Assembly: GCA_008704415.1 (NCBI GenBank)
Contig: VXIS01000195.1
Coordinates: forward strand, 1-64,000
Length of the DNA: 64,000 bases
Source of the DNA: Sphaerosporella brunnea
Lineage: Eukaryota > Ascomycota > Pezizomycetes > Pezizales > Pyronemataceae
Direction of reading: 5' to 3'
Positions 22,203 through 33,035 of the stretch are shown in pieces. The position numbers were made by a program, and so were the translations under genes. Below the pieces are notes generated by a model. The model saw nothing but the letters and a program-made list of their open reading frames with translations. It had not been told where the DNA came from and did not search any database. Each line of letters starts with the position of its first letter. The first letter of the stretch is position 1.

Positions 22203-22958
22203 TGCCGAAACACCAGCAGGAGTGCTGGCGTACAACCCAGCGTACTAGATTGCCCGTTGGAAGGACCCACTGCCTCTACGGGCTCTCCATTAACATCTCC
22301 ACCGTCCCTCAGAGATCCCCGAAGGGTACCTACGATGGTTATGTCTTTCTCTTGCACCGAGGCCCCGGCACAGAACCTCCTGTCCGGCTTGTCTATATCG
22401 TTCGCCCAGCTGGGAGTCATTACCTGTGATGAGCGGGGACATTGATTTCTGCGGTGCTTGGGTGCCTGTGTATCGGACGCCAAACGTTTGCGGTGTGTGG
22501 TCTTGAGGTACCAGATGTGCTTTCACAATGCGCAAGCCAGCCCGAAGGCAACTTGCAGGCAACGGGCGGAAACCACGATGTTTGCCTCCAAGGTTTTTCA
22601 TGGTTTCCTAAGTGATACAGGCCTCAACTGACTGGGAAGTTCGACTGGGACCGAGGCAGGCCGGCGAGGTGTCGCCTTAAGCCGTCCTAAGTTGACAGGG
22701 CGAATAAAATGATCATCGCTGGCCGAGCGGTGATCTGAGCCAGGAACCACCACAACGCGGACGCAATATCAGTCTTGCATTGATTCCTGCTCCCTCAATT
22801 CTGCTCTGCCACACTGCATGCTTGCCCGAAAATTGCACGGTTACAGTGCGGAAGTATTGAAAACACCAGGTTCACGGACGATGAGCCGAACAATACAAAT
22901 TCGTTTTTGCGTACATGAATAGGCACATGAATGTGGGTCCCATTCCACCGGTCCGACT
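22203..22958. other. Possible unassigned upstream sequence; no gene supported
   Basis: Two overlapping minus-strand frames (22601-22290 and 22483-22172) of about 100 codons occur here. Neither has convincing coding bias or a splice link to the neighbouring genes. They could be 5' sequence of the Uma2-like gene. Confidence 0.25.
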
Positions 22959-23523
22959 TTAAGCAGTGACAGAACGACGGCTGAGCTCCTCCGCGATAAC
23001 CTGTTGCAGCCGCATTGCGGCATCCAGATCGCCATAAATGGCGATGCCGAACTGGTAGACCACATATGCCTTCATCTTACCCAATCGGGGGTTCTCGCGG
23101 AATAGTTCGGAATCGAAGAAAGCGCTATCCGGCCTAAAACCTAACACTGCTGTCAGCGACGACATGCTCTTCGAACGTCGGGGTCGGGTCCTACTTGAGG
23201 CCGGCGATTTGGTACCGTTACTCGCCATCCTAACCTGCGCCTCCGCTGTGGATTGTTGGTCACTGTATGATGCAGACAGGCAATGCTCGGGTGCTTACCG
23301 ATACGCCTGGCCTGCATGGCCCGGCGACGCTTTTTGCGGGCTTCGATGGGGCCTATAGCGGCGTGAGTGATCATAGCATTTGCTAGGCATGTTGAAAGAT
23401 CTCACATTGGCAAGGCATCTGCACCGTCTCGCTCAACTCGGCAGTGTGGCTTCCGGCGTCGGGGAGAGAGTCGGAGTTGTCTGTCGGCCTAATGTCATTC
23501 GAGGTGGTGGTTTCGTCAGCCAT
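22959..23523 (-). CDS. Small hypothetical protein with basic segment (3 exons)
   Basis: Exons 23523-23406, 23352-23299 and 23245-22959 splice with consistent phases (1 and 1) through two 53-nt introns, with GTGAGA/CTATAG and GTAAGC/CCACAG borders. The product has 152 residues. Its N-terminus, MADETTTSNDIRPTD and onward, is acidic and Ser/Thr-rich. A highly basic patch (EARKKRRRAMQARR) at about residues 42-57 spans exon 2. The C-terminal half, around GFRPDSAFFDSELFREN and KAYVVYQFGIAIYGDLDAA, looks folded and helical. The basic patch could be a nuclear localisation signal or DNA-contact segment, but there is no leucine heptad, so a bZIP call is not justified. No family recognised. Confidence 0.6.
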
Positions 23524-24941
23524 GGTGACTGATGGCGTTGTGCTGTTTTTGTGGAGGGTCAACTATGAGGACTGCGACGATGAATGTGCCGAGGGTTCAG
23601 TGTCAAGAGACATTTTGTAATAACTTAGGGCTGTACACGATAGACGTGCGTTATTACTCTAACGGCGGGCCCTACCTAGCTTCTTGGGGTCTACAAAACC
23701 CCTGCCTGCCATGAGCCCTAGGAGGCAGCTATCCTTGCCTTAGCTGCTACTGCGGCAGAGCCGGCGTGTGACGCACATAGTGAAAGACTGGTCGCCTACA
23801 GGCTACTGGATAAGGCGGCACTCCGAGCGTAACTTGCTCTCGGACTAGAGTTGTTCGTTTTTTGTTTCATCCCAGACTCACAGTAGACCGATGTGTTTTC
23901 TTGCATACTATGGGCACTAGCTTCATGGTCGCAGGCTGCAGTGTCTCATGACAATGAACAGCGGGTTGTATTGGCATTATCCTTCGTATCCCATGCGTCG
24001 TGCGAGGAATCAGAACAGGCGCAATCTGGACCAATGAATTCTGAAGGTTTCCGTTTGTTTCTGTTTGTGTTACGATGGAAAGGTATGTGAAGGTGCTGGA
24101 CCTCGTGGACGTGCTGGACCTCCTGTATTTAGCCTGTCCTCTTCACTCGACACTTAACCAACCACTGATGTTGGTGTTTCTTACCAAGGTATAACAGGGT
24201 GTTTTACAGCTTCGATCCCTCCGTCGCGGTGATCTCCTACAAAAACCGCGGATATTTGAATCAGTGTGCACATGGCCGCGGGAAATGTCACTTTGACTCT
24301 CTGGTAAGCAATGGCATCAGTTTCCGCATTGTAAATTCGGCATTGTCATCACACATCGCGGGGCTGGTTCCCAAGGGGCGAGGATCTTCCAGACGGTAGG
24401 CACGCTTGACAATGCGATGGTGGGACCGTATATAGAATGGTTCCGCGTTTTTTAATTTCGGCGTTTGGGAAAAAGCTTGGAAATTATGTGAATTGTTGCC
24501 TCCAGACAGGTCGCCCATTCACTCTGTCAGCTACGGTGCTCCGCGGATCTCAAACTTCGGCAGTTCACGATGGAGTGGTCACCATGGTTGGAGGATTGGC
24601 ACGTTTGCTACTGGCACCGAACGCTTGGTCCCAGGGGCGGTCCCGATGTGTTGGTGGCACGGCATAGATTCGCGGTACTGCAGCAAGATGTGTCATCAAA
24701 GCCTTTCCAATTTCGGCAGTAAGGCATCCAGCGAAAACAAGCCAATTACAGGGAGGTTGCAACAGATGAATCAGTATTTCGTAGAAAAGCAATACATTTC
24801 CCCCCCTATTTCCCAGCGCCTGAGGACCTGCTTTTGTCCGCTCCAACCATAACGGATGCTAGCTACCATGCCATGGAGAATTCACTGCCTGCGCGATCGA
24901 ACAAGGGACTGCAGTAGACCAACAGAAACCGGTACAGAGGC
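23524..24941. other. No gene recognised
   Basis: Short overlapping frames only; no repeat shared with other parts of the window. Confidence 0.35.
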
Positions 24942-27472
24942 CTATGCGATGGCCAGTTGCCTGGCCTTTCGCAAACATCGCCCCGTGACCGGAGACACGT
25001 CTTGCACTGAGGCTACTAACCGCTTGAAGCTGGGAGTGACGATACTCGTGCCACTGCGGGTCTGCCGAGTTGCCTCGCGGACCAATTCATCACGCGGATA
25101 GTTTGCGAGGTTCTCCACAATCCACAAAAAGCGGAACTCGGTCTCCTTACACCCCAGATGAACCTTCCAGGACTTCCAGTTGCTGAGAAATTTGAACTCC
25201 GAGTCGCTGTGGCTGCCGGCGATGGTTACCTGGATACCTACAACGACACCCTTCTCCTTCTTCGCGTCGCGGTACACCAGGATGCCGTCACCTGCTCGGA
25301 AGTTGAATGAGGCAGGAAGGTAAACTTTCGCTCCAGCAAAGTCTGTAGGCAGCTCTGTGGGCATCTCTTTCCGGAACACCTCGTGCGTCTGTGTGGTGTC
25401 GAACTCTGCTCCTGCAATCAAACAACCATTCACGACGATGTGCTTCAGCACTAGGTACTCGACATTGAATCCTAGAATGGAAGGGTTTTTTCCACTGAGC
25501 TGGGTTCTCGTTTCCCACGCTGTGTCACGGAAGTCGTGTATGTTTACCACCGTCTTCAGCAGGCCCTTCGCAACAAGACGGGCGAACTCCGAGGTGCAGT
25601 GTCCCCTTCCTTTGTTGTCGACATAGAAATATCGCCAGTCCAGGAGTCGCGAGCCCTCGGTCTCCACCATCCCGCCAGTGGCACAAGCAAGCACCGCGTC
25701 GGTGTAACTAACCACACATCTATTAGCATACAGAACGCATGTCGGCAGTTAAGTGTTACTCACTGGTTCATGCGGTCATCTGACAAGCGGTTCGCATGAT
25801 TGTCCCAGAACTCAGTGATGTGCTTAATGAGCAACTGAATTTCCTCAGATTGGACAAGCGCATCATACAATTTGGTTAAGCGTTGCGGAATTCCACCCAT
25901 GTCAGGACTGGTCGCCACGGCTGGTTCTCCAGAATTGTAACTCTCGCTTTCTCGGATAGCAGGCTCGGGCGTGATGTTCAGCAGGCCTTGCAAGAAGATC
26001 GGCATTCTTCCTGTCAGTCCTTCCAAGCACCGCTTCTCGTCCTCTCCGAATTGGGCAGACAGCCCAAACCTCTGCGCCAAAATGGTGGCGTTCAAAGCCC
26101 ACCAGGCTTTCATCTCGACCTGAATCAGTGGTCAGCGAAGCCAATAACAGTAACGCCTCTGACAACATACATCATTGAGGCCATGGTGAAGGCAAACACG
26201 GCCCTCACCGGTCTGCCTGAAGATGTCCGTGCTCGCAAGCTTGTAGTTGGCGGTGTAACTTGCGATCTTCGTATGATATGTCACAATTGAGTCCAACAGG
26301 GATCGAGCGAGCTTCTTCTGGTCGTTGTCAATTCTCTCGACGCCAGGCTCCTCGTCGTCCAGAGCGTTTGCTTGGTCGATGATAAAGAGCGTGTGCTCCC
26401 CGCACTTCCCGGCTTTCCAGCAGAATTCCTTAAGATCGGCCAGCTTGGTGTCTTCCGCGCCGCGCAGTGCGATATCCCTGATCAGCGCACCCAATAGCAG
26501 ATGGGAGTCAAACCCATGCAGTAACGCAGCCTCAAGGTAAGCACCTGGCTCTGCCAAAAGCTCATAACAGTCGGGCACGAAGACCACACGCTTTTGCAGA
26601 TGCATCAACAGACACACAAGGGCTGCCAACAAATGTGACTTTCCCGCTCCAAGCGTTCCATGAAAGTAGAAACGTGGGTTGATATGCGTGTCCATGGAAC
26701 AGGCTACATCGTATAGCTCGCGGAATTTGGCGCGTCCGTAAAATTCGAAACATCCATTTCCGTCCAGCTTGAAGCCCTTGGGGATTATATAAGGGAATGG
26801 GAATGGCAGTAGCTGTTTCACGCTTGGGTCGCAGTACATGTGGACGTGGGGTGAGACTTGTGCTATTTGCGAGCGGAATTCTGGGTCGAGTTAGCCGTCG
26901 TGTTATACCCTGGAGGGGTCTTGGAATTCTGACTTTTCATCGTTTGATCCTCGTTGTCTTCAATCAGTTTGGCTGCTGGCGGCCCGACCATATCTTGTTC
27001 TCTTAGCCTGGCTACTTTGTGTCCGATGGAATGTTCTTTCTCCTCCGGAGAGTGTACACGTTTTCCAGGATTGCTGATTTGGTTGGGGACTGCTGGTGGT
27101 CAGCAACCATTCTGTTTCCCTATTGCCGTCGAAATGACGAAGCCTCTTACCGAGTGGAGCCGCGCCTTTTATTCTCAGAACAACGTCGGCCAGGTGATAG
27201 CTGAGCCCTTTTTGGAGCCCAATCGAGAGGAAGTACGCCGTAGTGCCTTCCAGAAACATGGCTCCAGTGATCTGGGCGTTCTCAAAGGCTTGCTGTGTCT
27301 GTGCGGGGTACTGGGACAGCTCTGGCTGCAGGCATTTCATCAATTGATCGGCCGTCCATCGTTCGACCATCGCAATGAAGTTGACTTGCCAGGCAGGAAC
27401 ACGATTGGAAGCGGAAGCAGTTGACGGGATACGGGATGTAAGGTGGGAGCATGGACGAGGAGAGGATTGCAT
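24942..27472 (-). CDS. SAM-like + P-loop NTPase + C-terminal domain protein, Crinkler-like (5 exons)
   Basis: Exons 27472-27151, 27092-26934, 26880-26171, 26119-25764 and 25719-24942 give an uninterrupted 774-residue frame with all four phases consistent. The introns are 58, 53, 51 and 44 nt; intron 2 has a weaker GTCAGA donor. A region near residues 35-95 (WTADQLMKCLQPELSQYP, then GLSYHLADVVLRIK) is SAM-like. A Lys/Glu-rich linker follows. The NTPase domain carries Walker A GTLGAGKS at about residue 235 and Walker B-like HTLFIIDQANAL about 110 residues later, inside a layout (VVFVPDCYELL, YLEAALL) that I associate with Crinkler (CRN)-type proteins of oomycetes, chytrids and mycorrhizal fungi. 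In that family a restriction-like nuclease usually follows the NTPase; the C-terminal 260 residues here occupy that position, but I cannot certify catalytic residues. No secretion signal is visible. The gene appears intact, so expression is plausible. Confidence 0.65.
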
Positions 27473-27514
27473 GGTGAACAGAGGGGAAGCTTTGTGGTAG
27501 GAGGGGACACGGCG

Positions 27515-27548
27515 AGAGCTTGAGCTTGAGTTTGAGCTTGAGCTTCAG
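27515..27548. repeat. GAGCTT hexanucleotide tract
   Basis: About six tandem GAGCTT/GAGTTT units lie just upstream of the Crinkler-like gene's ATG, in its presumed leader or promoter. Confidence 0.5.
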
Positions 27549-27607
27549 TTGACGCTAGACCGGAAGCGTGCGGTAGACACCAAGCGTGTTTGTGAGAGAC
27601 ACAGGTG

Positions 27608-27833
27608 GTTATAGCCAGTGTTCTCAATAGCCAGCCAGCCGGGCTGCCTGCGTTGGGCTGATCAAAACGTGGCCCGATGCATGAGCTATTGCTCGGGTGT
27701 GAAGAATGGACATCATTGTTTCTTCACTGGTTATCACTCGGTCCAAATTCGCGACTTTTACGTACAAAAAGGGGGGCCCACAGCCAGCCAGCCCGGGCTT
27801 TTTGGGCCGGCTATTGAGAACACTGGTTATAGC
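27608..27833. mobile_element. hAT-type MITE (210 bp) with 8-bp TSD
   Basis: The element 27616-27825 has inverted ends CAGTGTTCTCAATAGCC and GGCTATTGAGAACACTG. It is flanked by a perfect 8-bp duplication GTTATAGC (27608-27615 and 27826-27833), the hallmark of hAT insertions. GGCTGGCT/AGCCAGCC words fill the subterminal regions. A relative with ends CAGTGTTCCTAATAGCC lies at 39854-40192. It is non-coding. Confidence 0.8.
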
Positions 27834-27999
27834 TGAGCGTGGCATATCCTCAGCGCTTGGGAAAGGTCTTCGCCGGAGTCTATAGAGGCTGTTATATCTG
27901 CACTGACAATGAAGGAAGACCACGTAGCATCCTCACAATGCAGCACATCGCATGCCAAACAATCAGGACGGCGGCTCACAGCGTTGCTACTGGTTCCGG

Positions 28000-29075
28000 C
28001 TAATGTATGGTATCCATTCCAATGGTTCGATGTTCCATAACCACCTCATTATTTGTTATAGTCGGCTGATATCCAATTCTACAAATCATCAGCAGTGTAC
28101 TATCCGCAAACTATCATAATCACTATGATTCGGCACTCGGTTGACAACCATATAGGGAAGCACGCTGATGATTGTATTTTGTCGCAAAGAGAGAACCCAA
28201 GTAAAGTAATTTTTCATGCCGCATTCTGCCCACTCGCGCCACCCCCCATCCGCTTTGCCTCCTCAATATTCATGCCGTCCCGTTTCGTCACCCTCGAATG
28301 CCGCTTAATGTCCTGCATTGTTAGGTAGGGCAAAGAATTGATTCGTCGAAGCAAACTCTACGCCATCACAGATGTGCTTGCGTGGTTTCCTCTCGGCGCT
28401 CCCGAGCGTGTTTCACGTCCTGGCCATCCGAAGCGTCCTTGATGAAGTTGGAACGCATCTGATCGACTAGCTGCTCAATTTGGAGTAAGTGCTGGAGAAT
28501 TGCATGCGCCAGCCGAGCAAGCGCGTCGTTTGCCGTTCCCGCTGGGATTCGGGGGTGTTGCTGCAACGGTACGCCCTTCCGGACCATGCTCGTCACGTGG
28601 TCAACCACCGAGCGCGGCAGCTGATCAACCATCTCCTCCAGCCTGTCCAATCTGGTGTACACGGCTTCCTCCAGCTCCGCAACCGGGTCGTTGACCAAGA
28701 GTGCGGGAGGGTGCGGCTGCATAGGCGCTATTACAAACGGTACAACCTGTCTGCGGGTCCAAAGCCGCCGGGACGCCGTCCACATCCAGCCTCTTCCGCT
28801 GCGAGCGCATGCCAAGACGGCACATTGCGGTTCCATTCCCCGGACGCTGAGGGTAGTAGCCTATGAACCAGTTTTGCGCAACGATGAACTGTGCATGCTG
28901 TAGATGGAACTGCACGTCACAAGTGCGGGGGCGGGCGAGTCCGAAACCGCGATAGGTAGCCGAAATGTCCCGCATCTGAAGCTCAGGGTTAGTAATAGGC
29001 CCTAGAGGGTAGCGTAAACGACTTATACTTGAGGAGAGCGTGTGGTGTAGACCGTGAATTGGTGTGGTTTTGTGG
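28000..29075. repeat. Segmental duplication, arm A (partner 43200-44600)
   Basis: This arm matches 43200-44600 in direct orientation, including the shared words GCCGGCTAATGTATGG-like, CAACCACCTCAT and TGCATTGT(A/T)AG upstream, the gene body, and the leader GTGTAG(A/G)CCGTGAAT. Similarity continues in patches to about 32060 and again at 33840-34330 (partner 45115-45730), so arm A has been expanded by insertions. Confidence 0.65.
28366..28975 (-). pseudogene. Truncated paralogue of the 308-residue protein at 43576-44502
   Basis: The N-terminus (SATYRGFGLARPRTCDVQF) and C-terminus (LEEMVDQLPRSVVDHVTS) match the full copy at 43576-44502. Two internal blocks are missing. A 126-bp in-frame loss joins at GTTCCA (28830-28835). 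A 218-bp frame-shifting loss joins at CTGTCTG (28747-28753). In the full copy each lost block is bounded by that same short word as a direct repeat. The frameshift makes this copy a pseudogene unless only its N-terminal part is used. Confidence 0.7.
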
Positions 29076-29234
29076 TTGTTCGCTATCCCGCACTCGTCAG
29101 GTTTTGAATGGGGCCTTCACCGGTACTTCACCTAATTTTGAATATCATACATAGTAAGACTCCAACAGGTTGGAAGACAACTACAAAGTTCTCTTCCTTC
29201 AATATCACCCCTAATTCAAACCTTCCGATGAGTG

Positions 29235-29241
29235 CATATAA
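29235..29241 (+). promoter_or_regulatory. TATA box of the microprotein cassette
   Basis: CATATAA followed by CCCGG lies 118 bp upstream of the ATG at 29353 and is preserved at the same spacing in the copies at 32740 and 37286. Between it and the ATG is a CAA/CACAACAACC-rich stretch expected to form an unstructured leader. Confidence 0.5.
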
Positions 29242-29352
29242 CCCGGTGGATCTCTCTTGGACTCCATCATATCAACACAACTACAGCCACAACAACCACA
29301 ACAACCAAAAAATCCACAACAACCACAAACCAAAAGCCAAACCAAACTCACA

Positions 29353-29511
29353 ATGGCTAGCCCGCGTCCTTTCTGGAAGTGTCACTTGTGTGAAACCGTG
29401 CACACCCAATATGACGACCCAAACGTATGTATGAATCGCACGTGCAGGCATCGAATGTGTACAAGCTGCTTTGTGTACTTAATGGGTTCGTGGGTGAATG
29501 TTACCTTCTAG
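29353..29511 (+). CDS. Cys-rich zinc-binding-type microprotein, copy 1 (52 aa)
   Basis: The protein starts MASPRPFWKCHLCETVHT and carries CxxC, then CxxxxC, an H and a final CxxC, in the order CHLC...CMNRTCRH..CTSC, ending in a Trp-containing hydrophobic tail (LMGSWVNVTF). The Cys/His spacing fits a small treble-clef or RING/RanBP2-like zinc fold; that is inference. The start is fixed because three near-identical copies (29353, 32740, 37286) share this ATG and diverge little downstream. The longer overlapping frames through the CAA-rich leader are artefacts. There is no signal peptide. A second copy lies 3.4 kb downstream in the same orientation. Confidence 0.65.
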   Translation: MASPRPFWKCHLCETVHTQYDDPNVCMNRTCRHRMCTSCFVYLMGSWVNVTF

Positions 29512-30331
29512 TTTGCTTACACTATATATACTGTAATAATAATATACTTTAATTAATTCATTACATAAATATCTGGTGATAAATGTGCATATTTGCGACG
29601 GATTAATCCATTCCTTCGCTACCTTCTTTTGCATACGGCACTTTCTTGTCCCTAGGACGACGAAATATGCCCGAGAGGAGCCCCGCGAACAACGGAGAAT
29701 GCGGACATCAGGTTGGAGAACGCCGATTCTGACGAGTCAAATGCATTTTGATTCGTGGGCATCACTCACCCCGTTGCGCCAACCGCTTGCACCGTCGGCG
29801 CTGCCACTCCACCGACAATGCAACGTCGCCTCAACCGACAAACGCCAATGCCTGCGGCTTTGGAGTACTGGCAGCAAGCACATTATTGCAAAGCAGAATA
29901 AGCGCCGGGCGACTAGTGTAGCCGAAGCTTGTTCCACGGCGATAATGAAAACAAAGTATCATTCACACGGAGGTGTGACGGAAAAAGGGTCCTAGCTGCA
30001 CCTAGTATTGCTATTTTGAAGGAGATGAAATACACCGATCAGCATTCCTTCGCGGGGTCGGCCATAGTCTTACCTGGTGTGAAGGTCTGTAGTTCAGTTT
30101 TATGCTCTAAAGGTAATGGGCCATAAAACGTATTGTCCGACACCCCTCGTGTCTAGCTATCCAGCATTATGCGCTTTCTTCTGATTGCGCTCGTCCTTGG
30201 TGTGTGGCGGCAGAGAAAACAAAGCATTGGAGAAAGGAAAAGGAAAAGTGCGAAACCGGTTTCAAGTCCATTTCAGTGGAACTTCCATGTGTATAACTGT
30301 GGTGATTCAAAATTTCGTTGTGACGAGAAAG

Positions 30332-30601
30332 TACTCACGCCGCCGGAATCATTGAACATCACGTGCCGCACAGGGTTCGGGTTATATTTTTCGCGTATGT
30401 GACCTCAGGCCACAAGGGCTGATTTTCGGAGGGCTTGTTTTCGTGTATCCTACTACATCAATCTGAATCAGATCGGTCGCGTCGTTGTTGACATAATGGG
30501 AATGGGGGGTATCGAGCGGGGTGCTTTCGGGTAAAAATAAAAAAAAATATAACCCTAACCTGCGCGGCACGTGATGTGCAATGATTCCAGCCGCGTCAGT
30601 A
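30332..30601. mobile_element. TA-flanked MITE, copy 1 (about 270 bp)
   Basis: The ends are inverted copies of about 58 bp: CTCACGCCGCCGGAATCATT at the left, with the complement of CTGACGCGGCTGGAATCATT at the right. Both sides are bordered by TA. The subterminal part contains CACGTG and the telomere-like word ATATAACCCTAACC. It is non-coding and shaped like a Tc1/mariner-type MITE. Confidence 0.7.
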
Positions 30602-30920
30602 CAGAGAGGTTCAACACCCGAACTTGAGTCTCTTCCGATCGACTATCTCCCTTAAAAAATCAAAACTGCGCGGGCTGTTGCAGTCTGGGTGCAACATGGC
30701 CGCGATTTTTAATCATCGTCCATCACTCACCTACCGTATTGGGTAATCTCCAACGTCCACACTGAATCATGCGTCGTCACTCGGCTTTCAATCACCACCT
30801 CTATTTTATTTTACTTGCATTATTTCCTGGGATCCTGTAACTTACTCATGTCATTATTTCGCTCAATGGCGTGATATTCTGTTGCTGTGGAGTCACCCGC
30901 GTGCAGTTTTTCCAATCAGT

Positions 30921-31254
30921 TACAGCCGTTCCAGAAACTCAAGGCCAGACGCGAAATTTTTCGCTGTTGTTTTAGCGCAAATTTAGACTTTTTGCTCGGG
31001 TGAAATTTCTCTGGTTCAGTGTGGCGAAGGGAGAATGCGTCATTGCTCGGCGGCAGGGCGATGCTGGGCAATCCAAAACCTCACGAAATGGTGGAATTAT
31101 GGCTCATACAAGATGAAGTGTGCAGCGACTGGGGGAACGCAATGGCATTCTTCCTCCGTCACACCACCAAACCAGAGAAATTGTACCCGAGCAAAAAGTC
31201 TAAAACAACAGCGAAAAATTTCGCGTCTGGCCTTGAGTTTCTGGAACGGCTGTA
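30921..31254. mobile_element. TA-flanked MITE with roughly 90-bp near-perfect TIRs (334 bp)
   Basis: The left end, TACAGCCGTTCCAGAAACTC and onward, is matched almost perfectly by the complement of the right end over about 90 bp, down to CTCTGGTT. TA borders both ends. The unique centre is about 150 bp and non-coding. Confidence 0.75.
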
Positions 31255-31394
31255 AGATGTCTTATCTTTCTCTTTTTCTACACTTTTCAGGCAGGTCGCA
31301 CGTGCTCTTTTGTTTCTATATAAGGATTTATCGCTTCCAGCATGTTATTACACATCATCCCCATCAATTTCTACACTTCCAATTGACAGTCTAG

Positions 31395-31714
31395 TACTCA
31401 CGCGGACGGAATCATTGAAACTCACGTGCCGCGCAGGGCTGGGGTTATATTTTTAACGTTGGGTTGCCGGTCTGGCGAAGCCAGGCAAGTGATCGTCACA
31501 GACAACGGCTGATTTTTGGACAACAAAACAGGGTTGATTTTTGGACAACAAAACAGGGTTGATTTTCGCGTATTCTTCCTACTACCTCGATTTGAATCAC
31601 ATCGGTCGCGGTGTTGTTGAGATAATGGGGGGGTATCGAGCGGGCGCTTTCGGGTAGAAATATAACCCTAACCTGCGCGACACGTGATGTGTAATGATTC
31701 CGGCCGCGTGAGTA
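31395..31714. mobile_element. TA-flanked MITE, copy 2 with internal tandem duplication
   Basis: Same family as 30332-30601, with perfect outer TIRs TACTCACGCGG/CCGCGTGAGTA. Its centre is longer because a unit of about 28 bp containing TTGATTTTTGGACAACAAAA is duplicated (31512-31568). Confidence 0.7.
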
Positions 31715-31748
31715 GGTGGCGGAGTGTTAAGTCGATGAAAGTTAGCGA

Positions 31749-31978
31749 TGTTGAAAATAGTCTAGGTGTGGAGGTCAAGCGTAGGCGGGGTCGTAGATGA
31801 TGGGAAAGGTGATTGTCTTGTTACGCTCTAAGAGGCTATCTAGGCGCGTATATATACCCTTCCAAGCGTCACCATGATGTCATTCGGTCCTCTATCATAG
31901 CATATCACTACTCCAAGCACTCGCTCTTACTCTTCCTTATCCATGCCTTAACCATGCCTAGAAAGCCAGTTTCCAACA
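31749..31978 (-). mobile_element. Solo LTR (230 bp), closest relative of 16025-16255
   Basis: TGTTGAAAATAG...TTTCCAACA is the reverse complement of the 16025-16255 LTR with few differences. The left flank is GCGA and the right flank is GCAA, consistent with an eroded duplication. The paralogous segment near 45395-45410 lacks the element. Confidence 0.65.
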
Positions 31979-32088
31979 GCAAAACAAAAGTGGTCTGCAT
32001 CCTGTCGCCTTGTCCCCTATCATGTTTTGAGTCGCCAACCAGCTAGCGGAGAGGCGGCACCTGGGTATGTCGGACTTTCCGGTCCTAG

Positions 32089-32234
32089 TAGGGCCGCTCA
32101 GACGGGCGTTTTTGACTTGGATATCCGAATTTTCAACCGGCTGTTTATCGATGTCAGTAAGCCATTTGACGCCGAAACTGGCCTTAAATCCAGAAACGTC
32201 GAAAAAAATATAAACGCCTGTCTGAGCGGCCCTA
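32089..32234. mobile_element. Small TA-flanked MITE (146 bp)
   Basis: The ends are inverted copies of TAGGGCCGCTCAGAC(G/A)GGCGTTT, a 22-bp TIR with one mismatch, bordered by TA. It is non-coding. It lies at the point where the 28-34 kb and 43-46 kb duplication arms stop matching. Confidence 0.65.
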
Positions 32235-32739
32235 TTGTCATTCAACTCGAAACGACTTTCTCGTGGCAGCTTAAGTTTGGCGGTGCCACAGAGATTACTC
32301 TTTCGTGACAATGCCCTTTTTCACATACTATCATCCACACGGACCGCCTCATACCTTTCTACAACCGGTGTCTCGGCAACTACGTTGTCTCCAGCAACTC
32401 TTTGACCGACCGCCGTTCTGCTGCTTCTCGAGCATCAGGTAAAACTCGGCAGAGTCAACCCAGACCAACATCGCTATACCGCACTCATCAGGTTTTGAAT
32501 GGGGCCTTCACCGGTACTACATCTAATTTTGAATATCATAGTAAGACTCCGACAGGTTGGAAGACAACTACAAAGTTCTCTTCCTTCAATATCACCTATA
32601 ATTCAAACCTTCCGATGAGTGCATATAACCCGGTGGATCTCTCTTGGACTCCATCATATCAACACAACTACAGCCACAACAACCACAACAACCAAAAAAT
32701 CCACAACAACCACAAACCAAAAGCCAAACAAAACTCACA

Positions 32740-32898
32740 ATGGCTAGCCCGCGTCCTTTCTGGAAGTGTCACTTGTGTGAAACCGTGCACACCCAATATG
32801 ACGACCCAAACGTCTGTATGAATCGCACGTGCAGGCATCGAATGTGTACAAGCTGCTTTGTGTACTTAATGGGTTCGTGGGTGAATGTTACCTTCTAG
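32740..32898 (+). CDS. Cys-rich microprotein, copy 2 (52 aa)
   Basis: The predicted product is identical to copy 1 at 29353 over the whole CxxC...CxxxxC..H..CxxC pattern. The surrounding 550 bp (about 32480-33036 against 29090-29648) also match nearly base for base, including the TATA word, the CAA-rich leader and the AT-rich 3' region. This indicates recent duplication of a complete expression cassette. Boundaries of the shared block do not show clear TIRs or target duplications. Confidence 0.65.
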   Translation: MASPRPFWKCHLCETVHTQYDDPNVCMNRTCRHRMCTSCFVYLMGSWVNVTF

Positions 32899-33035
32899 TT
32901 TGCTTACACTATATATGCTGTAATAATAATATACTTTAATTAATTCATTACATAAAAATCTGGTGTTAAATGTGCATATTTGCGACGGATTAATACATTC
33001 ATTCGCTACCTTCTTTTGCATACGGCGCTTTCTTG

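Larger units (their letters stand above)
30332..31714. mobile_element. Composite insertion: MITE - spacer with third MITE - MITE
   Basis: The stretch begins with the left end of one MITE (30332-30601) and ends with the right end of a second copy of the same MITE (31395-31714). The paralogous segment at 45340-45370 runs directly from the sequence left of 30332 (AAGAAAG) to the sequence right of 31714 (GTGGCG) with nothing between. The entire 1.38 kb therefore appears to be absent at one site and present at the other, as if inserted as a unit. Its interior contains another, unrelated MITE (30921-31254). Confidence 0.55.

Noticed and set aside
22172..22601. Minus-strand frames as a 5' exon of the Uma2-like gene
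   Set aside because: No donor/acceptor pair with a suitable phase could be found, and the ATG at 22202 already gives a complete protein.
29108..29434. Longer ORFs overlapping the leaders of the microprotein genes (also at 32402, 37570-, 46999-, 47912-)
   Set aside because: They translate the CAA-rich leader into Asn/His/Gln runs and end in a shifted frame of the finger. They vary in length between copies, while the short MASPRP/MSSPRP frame is constant.
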